A stretch of 64,000 bases of DNA, from assembly GCA_016800925.1 (NCBI GenBank), contig JABCPU010000287.1, positions 1 through 64,000 on the forward strand. Reading direction: 5' to 3'. Within the stretch, counting starts at the first letter, position 1. Each line of letters starts with the position of its first letter. This DNA is from Suillus spraguei. Its lineage: Eukaryota > Basidiomycota > Agaricomycetes > Boletales > Suillaceae. The translations under genes and the position numbers were made by a program. Positions 10,271-23,463 of this stretch are shown here, one piece after another. The notes beneath the pieces were generated by a model. It did not search any database and was not told where the DNA came from. It worked only from the letters and a program-made list of their open reading frames with translations.

Positions 10271-13200
10271 ATGAATAGGACGCTGGCAACGACAAGTATG
10301 ACGTCCATAACTCAGTATGCCCATATGGATCACCTGGGGCAGATCTTCCAAGGCTTGCGAAGCGCTGTACACGATGCTCGATTGCAAGCTGCAATAGAGT
10401 TGCGTCGTTATGTGCGTTCATCGTTCATACTTACGAATCAATTCTCATACTCCAGCAGGTTGCAATGACTGTCGCAGAAATGCCATCTGATGCAGTAGCA
10501 AAACTTTGGGATGATGACATCAACAAACGCCTGTTTGACTTAATGCACAGCCAGAACAATGTAGATAGATTAGGCGGACTGTTGGCCATAGGTGCGTCCA
10601 AACGTCACGTTGCCATGTCCTTGCAGCTCATGTCACTCAGATCACCTCCTTGAAAGTGAAGGAGAGGATATTATTGGTTCAAAGAAGTACCTCTTTCGGT
10701 TTTACAACTACGTCAAAGAGCTACTGCCAAATCACGATGTCAACATCATGCTGGCCGCATCAAAGACACTCAGCCAAATTGCTGCAATGGGTGGGGCCGA
10801 CTTCGGAGAACGCTTTATGGATTTAGAAGTTCCAGCTGCAGTAGAATTGTTACAGGGTGACAAGCAGGAGTCCTCCCGCTATGCTGGAGTGCTCGTCCTG
10901 AAGGAACTTGCACGCAACTGCGCGATATATTTTCATTCCCACATCAGCCTCGTATTTGACAAGATACTCACACCTCTTCGAGATTCTCGAAACATTGTCA
11001 GGGAGGGAGCTGCAGAGCTTCTTGCCGCATGCCTTGAGATTGTCACAAGACATGAACGGCAAACACGTACAACTTATATCTTGAAGATTCTTCAGGACGC
11101 GCAACTAGGTCTCAAAATGTCACAACCTGAGGTCATTCATGGGTCTCTTCTCACATACCGAGAACTGTTGTTGCATGGCGAGATGGCAAGTGATTTCAGC
11201 ACCGTCATCACATTTGAATAATACTTGCTTTCAGTTTATGAGAGAATCGTTTTTGGATACTGCAGAACAAATTCTTCGTTTCAAATCACATCGAGACGGT
11301 CTCGTTCGCAAGATGGTCATCACCCTAATCCCGACTCTTGCTGCCTACGAAACGCAAGTTTTCTCAGAACATCACCTGCACAAATCCATGGGACATCTGT
11401 TAACACAGCTGGAAAAGCCAAACGAGAGGTCCTTTGGTTCGCATTCCCCTATCAGTTAAAATGCTGCATATTTATTTATTTTTTCAGCATTCGTCGCCAT
11501 CGGTCACACCGCCACTGCTGTAGGAAGTGATATGAAACCTTTCCTGGACTCTATAATGGCTCAAATTAAGATTGGTCTACAAGCTAGGGGGTACGGTCTC
11601 ACATAGACTGCTTTATCCAGTCATCAGAATTCTTTCTACAGAAAGAAGAATGCTCCTTCTGAAGAACCCATTTTCCAATGCGTTGGAATGCTTGCTTCGG
11701 CTGTCGGTCCAAACCTCACGAAGCTTCTTCACGATCAACTTGATTTATTCTTTGCGTGCGGCCTGAGCGAACCTCTCAGACAGGCGCTGATGGCCATTGC
11801 ACGTAATATCCCTCCTTTGCTAAAGACCATTCAAGGTGTGTCAGTTGACACCACTCATGACATTCTTATTGAAACAAACACATCATCAGACCGTCTACTG
11901 GATCTGCTTTCCATGATCTTATGTGGACAGCCTTATAAAGCTATCGGAGCTCCACCTTCCCTTGTCAGGAGTGACGTCTCTGCGTTTACGAGAGACCTGA
12001 GCTCATCTCAGGTGAGTTCTTTAATACTTTTGTCGATCATGTTAAACACGACCCGCGCAAGACCACCAGGAGCGGTAAGAGTTCTGAGCTCGTCACACTT
12101 GCGTTGTCCACGCTTGGCACCTTCGACTTCAGCGGTAAGCTACCTGATACTATTTAATGTAGTGTACTCAACGTAAGCAGGTCATATCTTGAACGAGTTT
12201 GTGCGTAATGCCGCACTTCCTTATCTAGAAGACGACAATGCAGACGTTCGACGTGCCGGTGCTCTCACTTGTTGCAGGCTGTTCGTCAGGGACCCAATTT
12301 GCTATCAAGCGAGTAGTCACGCGATTGAAATAATCAGTGACGTTCTCGACAAGCTCCTCACAGTAGGCATTGCAGACCCAGGTAAATTCATCTATTCCCC
12401 TGCAGGCCACCTGACGTAATCAATGTTATTTGAAGATCCCACCATTCGGCAAACTGTTCTGTCTTCTCTTCATGAAAGGTTTGATAAGCACTTGGCGCAA
12501 GCGGAGAATGTCAGGTCAATCTTTATCGCTCTCAATGATGAGGTCTTCGAGAATCGTGTTACTACTGTCACTTTGATTGGGCGTCTTGCCAAGCATAACC
12601 CTGCCTACGTCATGCCCTCCTTGCGCAAGGCCCTGATACAATTATTGACAGAGTTAGAATACTCAACTGTGATGTACGTGCATTCATACCTTTGACCTAG
12701 AACATACCATGAATCATTTCACAGGCGAAATCGCGAAAATTGCACTCGTCTTCTCACTCTCCTAGTGAGCGCGACTCAACGCCTCATAAAGCCATATGCA
12801 CTCCCCATGCTTCGCGTGCTACTGCAGAAGGCGAATGATAGCAACCCCGCTGTAGCTGCCAATGTTCTCATGTGTCTCGGGGAACTAGCAGCTGTTGGCG
12901 GGGAAGATGTGGCTCCTCATATCCCGGAGCTTATGCAAGTCATCATCTCTAGACTCTCCGACCCAGCTCATGTCAAGCGTGATGCTGCTCTCCACACCCT
13001 TGGCCAGCTATGCTCTAGCACCGGGTATGTTATAACACCCCTGGTAGACTATCCTCAGTTGCTTCCGATCTTGGGGCGCATTCTGAGAAGCGAATCTGCT
13101 CCGCATGCACGCCGCGAGGTTGTAAGAGAAGTGGTCAAAGTTCTCGGTATCCTTGGAGCTCTAGATCCATACAGGCGAAAGGTTTGTCTGGTATGCGCCT

Positions 13201-16200
13201 CTTCGCTTCAATTTACTGACATACCCTTAGACGAGGCCGGATGAGGAATCCACGAATGAAACGCCACTTCCTGCTGTCAATGCTGTCGCCATTTCTCAGA
13301 CAGGTTCATTGACAGGTAGCGACGACTACTACCAAACTGTTGTGATCACGTCTCTCCTGGCTGTGTTGAAGGATCAGTCACTTAGCAATCATCACCACAC
13401 CGTCATCGAAGCGATTATGAACATTTTTAGGACGCAAGGGTTGAAATGTGTGGCTTTCCTACCGCAGGTGCATCTGTTCTCTTGCTGCTGCATGACCAAA
13501 TGGTGTACTGATCGAGATATTGATATTTCGAAAGATTATTCCTGCCTTTACTGCTGTGGCTCGCACCTCCACAGCTCGTTTGCAAGAATTTCACCTGCAG
13601 CAATTGGCTATTCTGGTTGGGATCATTAAGCAACATATCCGGAATTATATGCCAGAGGTTTTTGGCCTTGTGACGGAGCTTTGGGAGAACGCTTCTCTCC
13701 AGCTTCCCATAGTATCGTTGATCGAGGCGCTGGGAAAGGCTTTAGACGCCGAGTTCAAGCCTTTTCTGCCAACTATCCTGCCTCATCTTCTGAAAGTCTT
13801 CGAAGGAGACCTCGAGAAGAAGATGACTACTCAAATCAAGATTTTTGACTCTTTCCTCACATTCGGGGCGAACATTGAAGAGTACCTTCACCTCGTCATC
13901 CCCGTTATTGTCAAATCTGCTGAGCGACCCGATGCTACCACTCTGCTCCGCAAGAAAACAATACAGACTATAGCACATTTATCTCTCCGTGTCAATTTCT
14001 CCGGCCATGCTTCTCGCATTGTGCATCCCTTGATCCGTGTGCTAGAGGGAAACAACAACGAGCTTCGGCAGGCGGTGATGGACACCCTGTGCGCACTAGT
14101 CGTCCAACTTGGATCTGACTTTGCTATCTTCGTGCCCACTATCAACAAGGTTCGCATCATTGAGCTTATTCCTCCTTTTTGGATTATTGACAGCAAGATA
14201 GTGCCTTCTCCGGAATCGTATACCTCATCCCCGGTATGAGAATTTGATATCGAAACTCCTGAATGGGGAACGTCTACCGCAAGAGCCGGGAACTCATGAC
14301 TTGCTGTGCGTCTCTTTTTTTGTGATCTCACGACGTCAATTCCTGATATTCCTTCAGCGAATCCAAGGCTGCTGAAATCTCTGTACCTGCGGAAGCGGCT
14401 AAGTTGACTGTAAACCAACAACATCTGAAGCAAGCGTGGGACGTATCTTCCGTGACCACAAGAGAGGATTGGACAGAGTGGATGCACCGCCTTTCTGTGG
14501 AGTTGATGAAGGAATCTCCGTCGCACGCGCTTCGGGCTTGCATGAGTCTTGTCGATATTCACCCTCCTTGGCGAAAGAACTGTTCAATGCGGCATTCATA
14601 TCCTGCTGGACAGGACTGTATGATCAGTATCAAGTGAATCCACTTTGTGCTCATGACCGATTCATGCTAACCGCTTAATCAGGAAGGACTCGTGCGATCC
14701 ATCGAATCTGCCATCACCTCCACCAGTGCTCCATCTGATCTCGTGCACCGACTACTTAGCTTAGCTGATTCATGGAACACGAGGAGAAACCACTCCCCAT
14801 CGAACATCGCACTCTAGGAGAGTATGCCTTGAGGTTCCATGCCTATGCGAAAGCTCTTCACTACAAGGAGCTCGAATTCTTTATGGAAACCTCCCCGAAT
14901 ATCATCGAAGCATTGATCGGAATCAACACCAAGCTACAGCAACACGACGCCGCTTGGGGCACCCTCATTATTGCACGAGAGCAGTACGACGTCAGCAAGC
15001 ATGAGGAATGGTATGAGCGCCTGGGCAGATGGCAAGAGGCACTTAACGCGTATGATAAGAAAGCCCAAGAGGATCCAGATGCACCCGATGTCCAGATTGG
15101 ACGCATGAAATGTCTGCATGCCCTGGGTGAATGGGACCAACTTGCCGCTCAAGTAGATGAGAATTGGTCAAATGCCAACACGAGGACCGCCGCGAAATAG
15201 CCCCGATGGCCGCTGCGGCGGCATGGTCACTTCGTGAATGGGATTCGATGGATGATTATATCGCTGCATGAGGGCTGATTCACCGGATAGGCGTTCTACA
15301 AGGCCATTCTTTCTGTACATCAGAATCAGTTCCCAAAGGCTCTCAAGGAAATCGGCAAAGCAAGAGACTTGCTCGAGCCAGAGTTAACCTCCTTCGTTGG
15401 AGAAGGATATGGCCGGTCTTACAAGTGAGTGAACCTTGCGCCCTAGTTTTACATGTGCTAACATGACCCAGCACTCTTGTTCGTGCGCAGATGCTCTCAG
15501 AGCTGGAGGAAATTATTGTGTATAAACAGTATGCAGATCAAACTGACCGCCAGGCAGCAATGCGAAAAACCTGGATGAAGAGGTGCATATTCGAAACATG
15601 TGCAATACTTGCGCTGACCCTTCTTCACAAGACTGCAAGGCTGTCAACCAGATGTCGAAACCTGGCAACGGATTCTACAAGTTAGAGCACTTGTCCTGAA
15701 CCCAGAAGATGATCCTGTTATGTGGATCAAATTTGCAAACCTCTGCCGCAAGTCAGATCGTATGGCATTGGCAGAGAAGACGATCAACTCATTGCTTTCA
15801 CCGGAAAGGGTGCGTGAATGACAACGGTAAATAATACAGTGATCCATTTTTTTTCAGCTACAGCATCTTCGAGACGACCAGCACATGAAAGCTCCGCCAA
15901 ACGTTGTCTACGCACAACTCAAATACATGTGGTCCACCGGCGCTCGTGAGGAAAGTCTCAACTTCTTGCGGCAATTCTCTGCAAGCCTTGCAAGGGATTT
16001 ACAGGTGGAATCTAAAGACCACTCACAAAGATCCGGTGTTGGTAAACCTAAGCTAGATGAACTCTCGCGCCTTCTCGCTCGTTGTTACTTCAAACAAGGG
16101 CAATGGCAAGTAGAACTGAAGGAAATTGGGTGCTGTACGTGCGTAATACTAATCACTCCTCTTACTTACCAGCTGGTCAGCGGAATGTCAAGACATACTA

Positions 16201-18963
16201 CATTCGTATCTTCTAGCAACCCACTATGATCCCGATTGGTATAAGCCTGGCAACGTGGGCGCTAGCTAATTTCGAGGTCATCGGCCATCTGGAGAGTCAA
16301 AAGGAGAGTACAGCTGCCGACATCCCCGGGAGTGGGCTTGCTGCCCATATTGTAGAGGCTGTTCAAGGTCAGGCTTGTTCTTTCTAAAATTCAGGTTCCA
16401 CTCACTCTGGAATAGGCTTCTTTCGCTCGATTGGCCTCCGAAATAAAGATGCTTTACAGGATACTCTTAGGTTGCTCACATTATGGTTCAAGTTTGGCGC
16501 ACACGACGATGTCAGTCAGGCCATGGCTAGTGGCTTCTCCGTGGTCGAGGTTGATACGTGGTTAGAAGTTATTCCTCAGGTGAGCACAGATCAGCATTGG
16601 ACCCGTCTCTTGTTAAAATATTTCCTTAGATCATTGCCCGTATCCAATCCCCAAGCGTCAATGTACGGCGAAACATCAACAACCTTCTTACCGAAGTTGG
16701 AAAGTATCACCCCAGGCCTCATATATTCGTTGACTGTAGCTTCCAAGTCCTCCAGCACATCTCGGAAAAATGCAGCCCTGGCATTATGGCAGAATGCGAG
16801 AACACAGCCTATCATCGTGGAACAAGCGCCTTATTAGTCATGAACTCATCCGAGTTGCCATTCTTTGGCATGAGATGTGGCACGAAGGTTTAGAAGAAGC
16901 CTCTCGTCTTTTCTTCAATGACAAGAATCCTGAGGGGATGATTGCCACTTTGGAGCCCCTTCATGAGATGCTCGAGGCTGTAGGTGCATTCACTCGAAGT
17001 CTATCAGAAAAATTGCTCAGGTGGACTAGGGGTCAACAACAGCCAGTGAGACATCATTTGCGCAAACATTTGGTCGTGACTTGCATGAAGCTTGGGAGGC
17101 TTGTCAGCGGTACCGCGCATTCGGCGAGATGTCAGAGCTGAACAAGGCTTGGGACATCTATTATGGGGTGAGTTAGGGAAGTGGATGGTCAACGATATTT
17201 GTTTATCTTTTGTGTCTTTTCAGGTCTTTAGAAAAGTGGAGAAGCAGTTACCTCAATTGACTACATTGGACCTGCAATATGTGTCACCACAACTGCTAAA
17301 AGCCTGCGATCTTGATCTGGCAATGCCTGGTATGTACCTTGTATTTTACTTCGGTACTGTCCTGTATTCATTGACCGACTCAAGGCACATATCAGAGTGG
17401 CCGAGACGTCGTTCGCATTGCATCATTCGCTACCAAGCTCACTGTCATAGCTTCCAAACAGCGGCCACGGCGACTACTCCTGAAGGGCAGTGACGGCCAG
17501 GACTACCAATACCTTTTGAAAGGTAACAGGATGATTACCCCAGCACTGCGATATCGCTTATTCTTTTATATACAGGCCACGAAGATTTACGTCAAGACGA
17601 ACGTGTCATGCAGTTGTTTAGCCTCGTCAATACCCTTCTATCTGTTGACACCAATAGCTTCAAGCGACGGTTACACATCCAGCGTTACTCTGTCATTCCA
17701 TTGGCACCCAATGCCGGTCTCGTGGGCTGGGTAAAGGACAGTGATACCCTGCATGTCCTTGTTCGTGACTATCGAGACTCCCGCAAAGTTCTCTTAAACA
17801 TAGAGTATCGACTAATGCTTCAGGTATTCATCACTATTCAAAGGACATGTCTCATTTGCTGATACATCCCAGATGGCACCGGACTACGAGAACCTAACGC
17901 TACTGCAAAAGGTTGAAGTATTTGAATATGCGTTAGAGCATACCACCGGTCAGGATCTTTATCGCGTCCTATGGCTAAAGAGTGCAAATTCAGAACATTG
18001 GCTCGAACGCCGTGCGACCTATACCCGCTCTCTGGCGGTGAACAGCATGGTTGGTCATATTCTGGGTCTTGGAGATCGCCACCCGTCCAATCTTTTACTG
18101 GAGCGCACGACCGGCAAAGTCGTTCATGTCGATTTCGGCGACTGCTTTGAAGTTGCTATGCATCGCGAGAAGTTCCCTGAAAAAATTCCGTTCAGACTTA
18201 CTCGTATGCTCACACATGCCATGGAGGTAATTTGTGTAACAGAACATAGTAGTCTTAAGCTCACTGTGACGTTGCAGATAAGCGGCATTGAAGGAAGTTT
18301 CCGGCATACCTGCGAAATTACCATGTCCGTGCTGCGCACAAACAAGGAGTCCCTGATGGCAGTCCTAGAGGCTTTTGTTTATGATCCTGTGATCAATTGG
18401 CGGCTCATGCAAGCTGATGTCGACTCCCGGCGACCAGAAGGTGTGCCTCACTTTATTATTATCATTCGACTGGCTCACAGATAGCAGATGGCGAAACCGA
18501 TCCTGTTCGTGCTACTGAACTTGCTAAAGTATCGGACATCCCAAGGTCTAACTCGCAAGTTGTGCGCAGATGAAAACGATATTTTCAACGGTATGCATTT
18601 AGGGTACGCCCCGAAGGGAGAAACTCATTCTTTTGCAGAGGTTGTTGGGGGACCTGGAGCGCGGCAAGAGGTCCGAAATGAACGAGCATTACTTGTCTAC
18701 AACCGTGTCCAGCACAAGCTCACAGGTTCATCCTCTCCCGCGGTTTGCACCTTTGCGTTACTGATCATCCCTTTCCATCAACAGGGCGTGACTTCAACCC
18801 TAATATTGTACTTTCCGTTACTGCTCAAGTGGATGAACTTATCTTGCAGGCCACCTCGCTTGAGAACCTCTGTCAATGCTTTTCTGGATGGTAAGATGAC
18901 GATGACTCTGTTGTCCAGATTGCATTGAGCTCAATTATATTTCACAGGTGTGCATTTTGGTAG
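10271..18963 (+). CDS. tor1: Serine/threonine-protein kinase TOR (target of rapamycin)
   Basis: This is the PI3K-related kinase at the core of the TOR complexes, which couples nutrients to growth. About 30 introns of roughly 50 nt are inferred, giving about 2,370 residues, normal for TOR. The N-terminus starts with [20 protein letters not shown], followed by long HEAT repeats to about 14.3 kb. The FAT region follows ([54 protein letters not shown]). The FRB domain has [19 protein letters not shown]. The kinase domain has [20 protein letters not shown], the catalytic [11 protein letters not shown] and the metal-binding HVDFGDCF. The FATC end is LCQCFSGW, then CAFW and TAG at 18961-18963 after a last intron (18,891-18,947). 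From about 14.56 to 18.6 kb the frame needs a dozen or more single missing bases, mostly at short homopolymers, which looks like sequence error. The start at 10271 gives a plausible N-terminus but is not proven. Confidence 0.95.
11186..11234 (+). other. GC-AG intron in TOR
   Basis: Exon LLLHGEM joins exon [12 protein letters not shown] only if the intron starts GCAAGT and ends TTTCAG. No GT donor in reach keeps the frame. The donor context matches the known strong GC-AG consensus. Confidence 0.7.
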
Positions 18964-19195
18964 CCGGTATCTGTTGTCTCGTCGATCTCATATAGATATC
19001 CGCATGTTCTACATTTCTGTACCTATACAATAGTCATCTGCATGTTATATTAGCAAATGTTCGACCTCGAACCATCCCAACCGCCGGCAGAAGCCGATCC
19101 CTACGTGATCATTTCAGAATCGGAAAGACATTACTTATTCCATACTTGCACTTGTTTCTCTCACCTTTCGCCTGCACAAACTAATACAGCACCAT

Positions 19196-22021
19196 ATGCC
19201 AAGAGGAATACCCAACGCGAAAAAAGATGACTCTGGTATGCGTTACACATCCATGCATGTGCCTTTGGCGTACGTTGAAATCATGACTACATTTCGAGTG
19301 TTGACAATCGTGCTAGGCCAAACCCTAAGCATGTGGGCACTTCTTACTTGAAATCGGAGACACAGACCATTTGGTCGCGTAATGCAGCCCGAAAGAAAGA
19401 ATTGGTGGCAGAGGAAACTGCTCCCTCAACAGAACAGAGGTGGGCAATTTGCATGGTCGGCTGGCCTTTCATGTGGTAATGCTGAGCTACTCAGGACAGA
19501 CGTGGCTCTCATGTTATCGTTATCCACCCTGGATCGCGTTTTCTAAGAATTGGCAAGGCGTCAGATGTCACACCTGTATCCATTCCAAATGTTATTGCGC
19601 GTAAACACAAGCCACCGGTGCCGGTTCCGACATACGTCGAGGGTATTTCGCGTCCAAGGAAAGGGCAAGTGCCACAGCTATCTGCGTCTGCGAGTCCCGA
19701 TGGAGACGAATATGCGGTTGATATTACTTCAGATGATCCTGTACATACATCTCTTCCTTCACCTGTGCCGCATATGCTAAAGTGCTCATGCAGTTTGATG
19801 CCAAAATGGGGTCAATCATCGTTTCTCTTCGCGAGCGGATGAGGTTCTACAAACTTCGCGTCACATGTAACGCTGCAAGGGTTGCATCAACCTTTAACGA
19901 GCAATTTAAACCTGAGATCATTCCCGAAGTCAATGACCCGTTCCTTGTCGACTGGATCGAGGACCCCCCGGAAGATTCAGAAGTTCTAGTCGGTGAACGA
20001 GTATGTATCCTTGAATTACAAGTGTTGTTCTCTCAATTTTTCGTATTAGGCACTCCGGTTGTCCGATCCTCAACTCTTGAATTATTCGGTGAAGTGGCCG
20101 ATCCATGGAAAGAACTTTAATACCAGGGATTATCCGTCACACCAAATGATACTGGATGACATTGAAACTATTATCAGCACTGTACTGAGTGAGAGGTTGA
20201 ATGTAAAACGGCCTGATTACAAGGTTCGCCATCATTCACTCCTTGTATAATTCGTGTCAATGAATACCATTAGGACTATTCTGTTGTTCTTGTTATCCCA
20301 GACTTCCATGATCGGGCATACGTCCGCGAATTAGTCAATGTTCTTCTAGTTTCATTGAGCTTCAAGCAAATATGTGTGCAGCAGGTGTGACGCGTGTCGT
20401 ATACTGGTATCGACGAGTTCTGACATGAAGCAGGAGTCATTGGCGGCAACCTACGGCGCCGGAATTAGCAGTGCTTGTGTTGTCGACATCGGCGCCGTCA
20501 ACTCCAGCATCGCATGTGTGGATGAAGGCCTTGTTATCCCTGATTCGAGGTAAGGTATACATCTGACGCAGAGTTTACCGCTAACCATCGGTCAGAATCA
20601 CACTCAATATGGGCGGAGACGATATTACTGAGTTCCTGTATGTCCTCTTGGAACGAATAAGTTTTCCCTATCGCGATATTAATCTCGCGCGATGGTATGA
20701 CTGGGCCGTTATGGAGGACTTGAAAGCACGGCTGTGCACACTAGCGGAAGTAAGTCATCGCAAGTCGTGCCTTTGTCACTGCTTAGATTGCTGTAGGGTG
20801 ACGTTGCCCTCAATCTGTATGACTTTGTGGTGCGCAAGCCTGGTAAACCCACGGAAAAATATGGCCTAAGGGCATATGACGAGATCATACTTGCGCCGAT
20901 GGTGCGTTTCGCTAACAACAGGCTAGCATTAAATCTAACTGTCAACTGGCACCTTCGATACTTACATAGTGCATATTCGAGCCCCGTGTAATAGAGTTCG
21001 ACAGGAAACACATTGGTCTGCGCTCCATACCCCATCCGGACGTCACTGAAGAAATTATAGAGCATCCGGTGGACCATGTCGTACGTATTCTTGTATCCAC
21101 CACGCGGATAGGGTTTATTTACATCATGTCGTAAGACTCAAGCGATGATCATCTCGACGCAACATCTACTTCCACCGCCTTCTATAGTGCCGACGGATGT
21201 TCGGCATTCTCCGATTCCCGTCGGTCAGTCACAGGGTGGTACGTAAAGTTGTCTTGCCTTAGTTGTATTCACAGAACTGAGGCAGAGACTACTGCGGTTA
21301 CAGAGAATGGTGGAAAACAAGAACAGCAGGAGGTATCACTGCCATCAACTGCGCATGCAACACCACCTCCGGCCGCGGAATCTTCTGCACAATCCACGGA
21401 GGGAACATCGGGAGGAGTTCCTACTGAAGCTCCGATGGAAGTAATTGATGTAGAAGGCGATGTTAAACCATCTCCTGCCCCTGTCCCTCCTCAGCCACAA
21501 CCTTCTCAGTCTTCTGTACCAACGACCTCGAATTACGGCGGTCTCGGTATCGATGTCTGTTTTGAAGCGAGTAAACTTCCTCTCGATGTTGCTATCTTCA
21601 ACAGTGCTCGGGCATCCGGGGGCGATGATAAAATTCGCAAGCACCTCCAGGCCGTTCTGGTTATCGGGGGGAGTGCTTTGATACCTGGAATGGCTCATGC
21701 ATTGGAGAGCAGGTAAGCCGCGGAGCATATTCATACATCAGATATGTTGAAACACCGGGAAAAGGCTGCAGGCAATCGCCACCCCATTGGTCCCCAGCAT
21801 GGACAAGGTACAGATTATCCCCCCTCCAAAAGAGGTCGACCCCCGTGTACTGGCTTGGAAAGGTGCCGCGGTTCTCGGGAAAATGGACTCTGTCGCTGAT
21901 ATCTGGTTAACGCCCACGGATTGGGTACGTATTAAATTGCCACAGCTCGGATTTATCTCACATTACCGGACAGGATGTTCTAGGTATGCGTGGATTGAGA
22001 GAGCGTTGTTTCTACCTGTAG
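19196..22021 (+). CDS. arp8: Actin-related protein 8 (INO80 complex subunit)
   Basis: ARP8 is a nuclear actin-fold subunit of the INO80 chromatin-remodelling complex that helps it bind nucleosomes and linker DNA. The protein starts MPRGIPNAKKDDSG and contains GTSYLKSETQTIWSRNAAR. Next comes the first actin-fold strand region (SHVIVIHPGSRFLRIGKASD), then VPNVIARKHKPPVPVPTYVE. The middle has FNEQFKPEIIPEVNDPF, NFNTRDYPSHQMILDDIE and VVLVIPDFHDRAYVRELV. The phosphate-2-like region is TYGAGISSACVVDIGAVNSS, followed by ITLNMGGDDITEFLYVLL. A Pro/Ser/Gln-rich ARP8-specific insert (about 21,290-21,530) is followed by VLVIGGSALIPGMAHALESR and the end LGMRGLRERCFYL. About a dozen short introns keep one frame throughout, with no frame break. 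It follows TOR on the same strand after about 230 bp and converges on the RING gene. Confidence 0.93.
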
Positions 22022-22272
22022 TATTGTGAATGCAGCCGCTGGATGGGTCACTGTTTGAAAACTCGAATACATACACGACGGTAGTTGTACATCTCCAAAT
22101 TATTGATTTACAAAAAAAGGCAAACCATGATCTGTGAACCGTGCGATTTGATGAAAGTGGTGACAGGTGTTAGTTCCTTCCGTACTTGAAAATTTCGCCC
22201 CATTCCTGTGGGATGGCTCCATCAGTCTGATTGTACATCACCCATTCAAAGACAAGTCGGCCTCCGTGGATA

Positions 22273-23463
22273 TTAAACTTCAAGTCTGTTTTTGATGATC
22301 ACAAACTCGTCCCCGTGCATGTCTGTCCAGGACGTAGCGAGAGACGTCATCTCATGGCGTCCAACTCTGATTAAAACGGTGTATTTAAAATAAAATAAAA
22401 AAACATGAATACTTGAAGTAAAATACCTTTCCTTTCGACACCATTCTCGTCGTGCGTGACCATCTTCTCCCCAGTCAGCGAGTGGGCTAGACGCAGAGAC
22501 GTTTCCAGAGTCAGCCTCCTTGGCGAGAGTACTGATCATGCCGCGGATAGCGTTATCAGCCGCTCTGTTTGGTGTGAAAGGAAACGAAGATTCCGGACGC
22601 GGAACGTTATCTGGAGTGCAAAATAGAGCACTTCTACACATGGGACAATCCACGGGCTCATGCCAACTGCCGCACACACGATGCAATCGGGAAAAGAACC
22701 ATTTGAGAATGCAAGTGGCGCAAAAGGTATGGCCGCACTGTCGTGGGTTCAAACTATATGGGCACGCCCTGCGCCATGAATCTAGTATTGTCCAATTGGA
22801 ACAGATGAAATACTCACATGATCTCGAAACACCTGCCCGAAGAACACATAATTAATTAAGTTCAACTCAGAAAGTTTCAGTTTTGTGATGGCACTCACAG
22901 CGGGCACGTAAAATAATCTTCAAGCTGCCTCAAGGTGGTTTTCGCGAGCCGTTGATTGTATTCTTCGAGCAACGCAACAGCTTCTCTCTCTTTCTGAGAT
23001 ACAGTGACGAGTTGTTGTTCAAGTTTGCGAGATTTCAAGCGGAAGTCCTTCTCCTTTTGGATTAATTCATTCTCTCGGGCGAAAACATTGTCAAATAGTA
23101 CGATGTGGGGAACGGAATGGGGTGAACGCGCGGTAGAAATAGAATTTCCTGGATGGTTGTTAGCGCAATGCGCGCGCGTTCTTCCGTGTTTGAACTGGGG
23201 TGCATGCTCGGACGCATTTCTGCTTATTTTTGTTACGCGTCTGGGTGGGGTAAGGTGCTGCGGCGCGGTTGTATGCTCGCGAACTGTGAGCCAGTTGTAA
23301 TGTAATACGTCAATGACGAGTTAGCGGGTGAATTGTGCTTGGCATGAGAGGTTGTTGTGAGATTACCTTGCACTCCGGTGAGCCTTGTGGAGCGCCTGAC
23401 GGTGAGTGCAGTCATACTTCTTGTGAGTGGCCTGGCTGCCTGTACTGGAGATGCTCTGCTCAT
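22273..23463 (-). CDS. RING-finger E3 ubiquitin ligase-like protein with coiled coil
   Basis: The chosen start is MSRASPVQAARPLTRSM at 23463, because the reading upstream lacks conserved character. After an intron the basic N-terminal region leads into a coiled coil (ENELIQKEKDFRLKSRKLEQ, then SQKEREAVALLEEYNQRLA). Next comes a C3HC4-type RING: CPLC, then CGHTFCATC, then CPMC, with a spacer that contains RVCGSWHEP. The C-terminal part ends FVIIKNRLEV at a stop at 22,273-22,275. Introns are inferred within the RING (after CPL and after FEIM) and before VGRHEMTSL. The RING implies ubiquitin-ligase activity, but the substrate is unknown. The gene converges with arp8 (250 bp apart) and is divergent from the CON7-like gene. 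Confidence 0.8.

Noticed and set aside
14400..18963. TOR as a pseudogene
   Set aside because: The breaks are single-base losses at short runs only, with excellent protein conservation between them and intact catalytic and FATC motifs.
21345..21734. Minus-strand 129-codon frame in arp8
   Set aside because: Antisense shadow of the Pro/Ser-rich ARP8 insert; Arg-rich composition is an artefact of the complementary strand.
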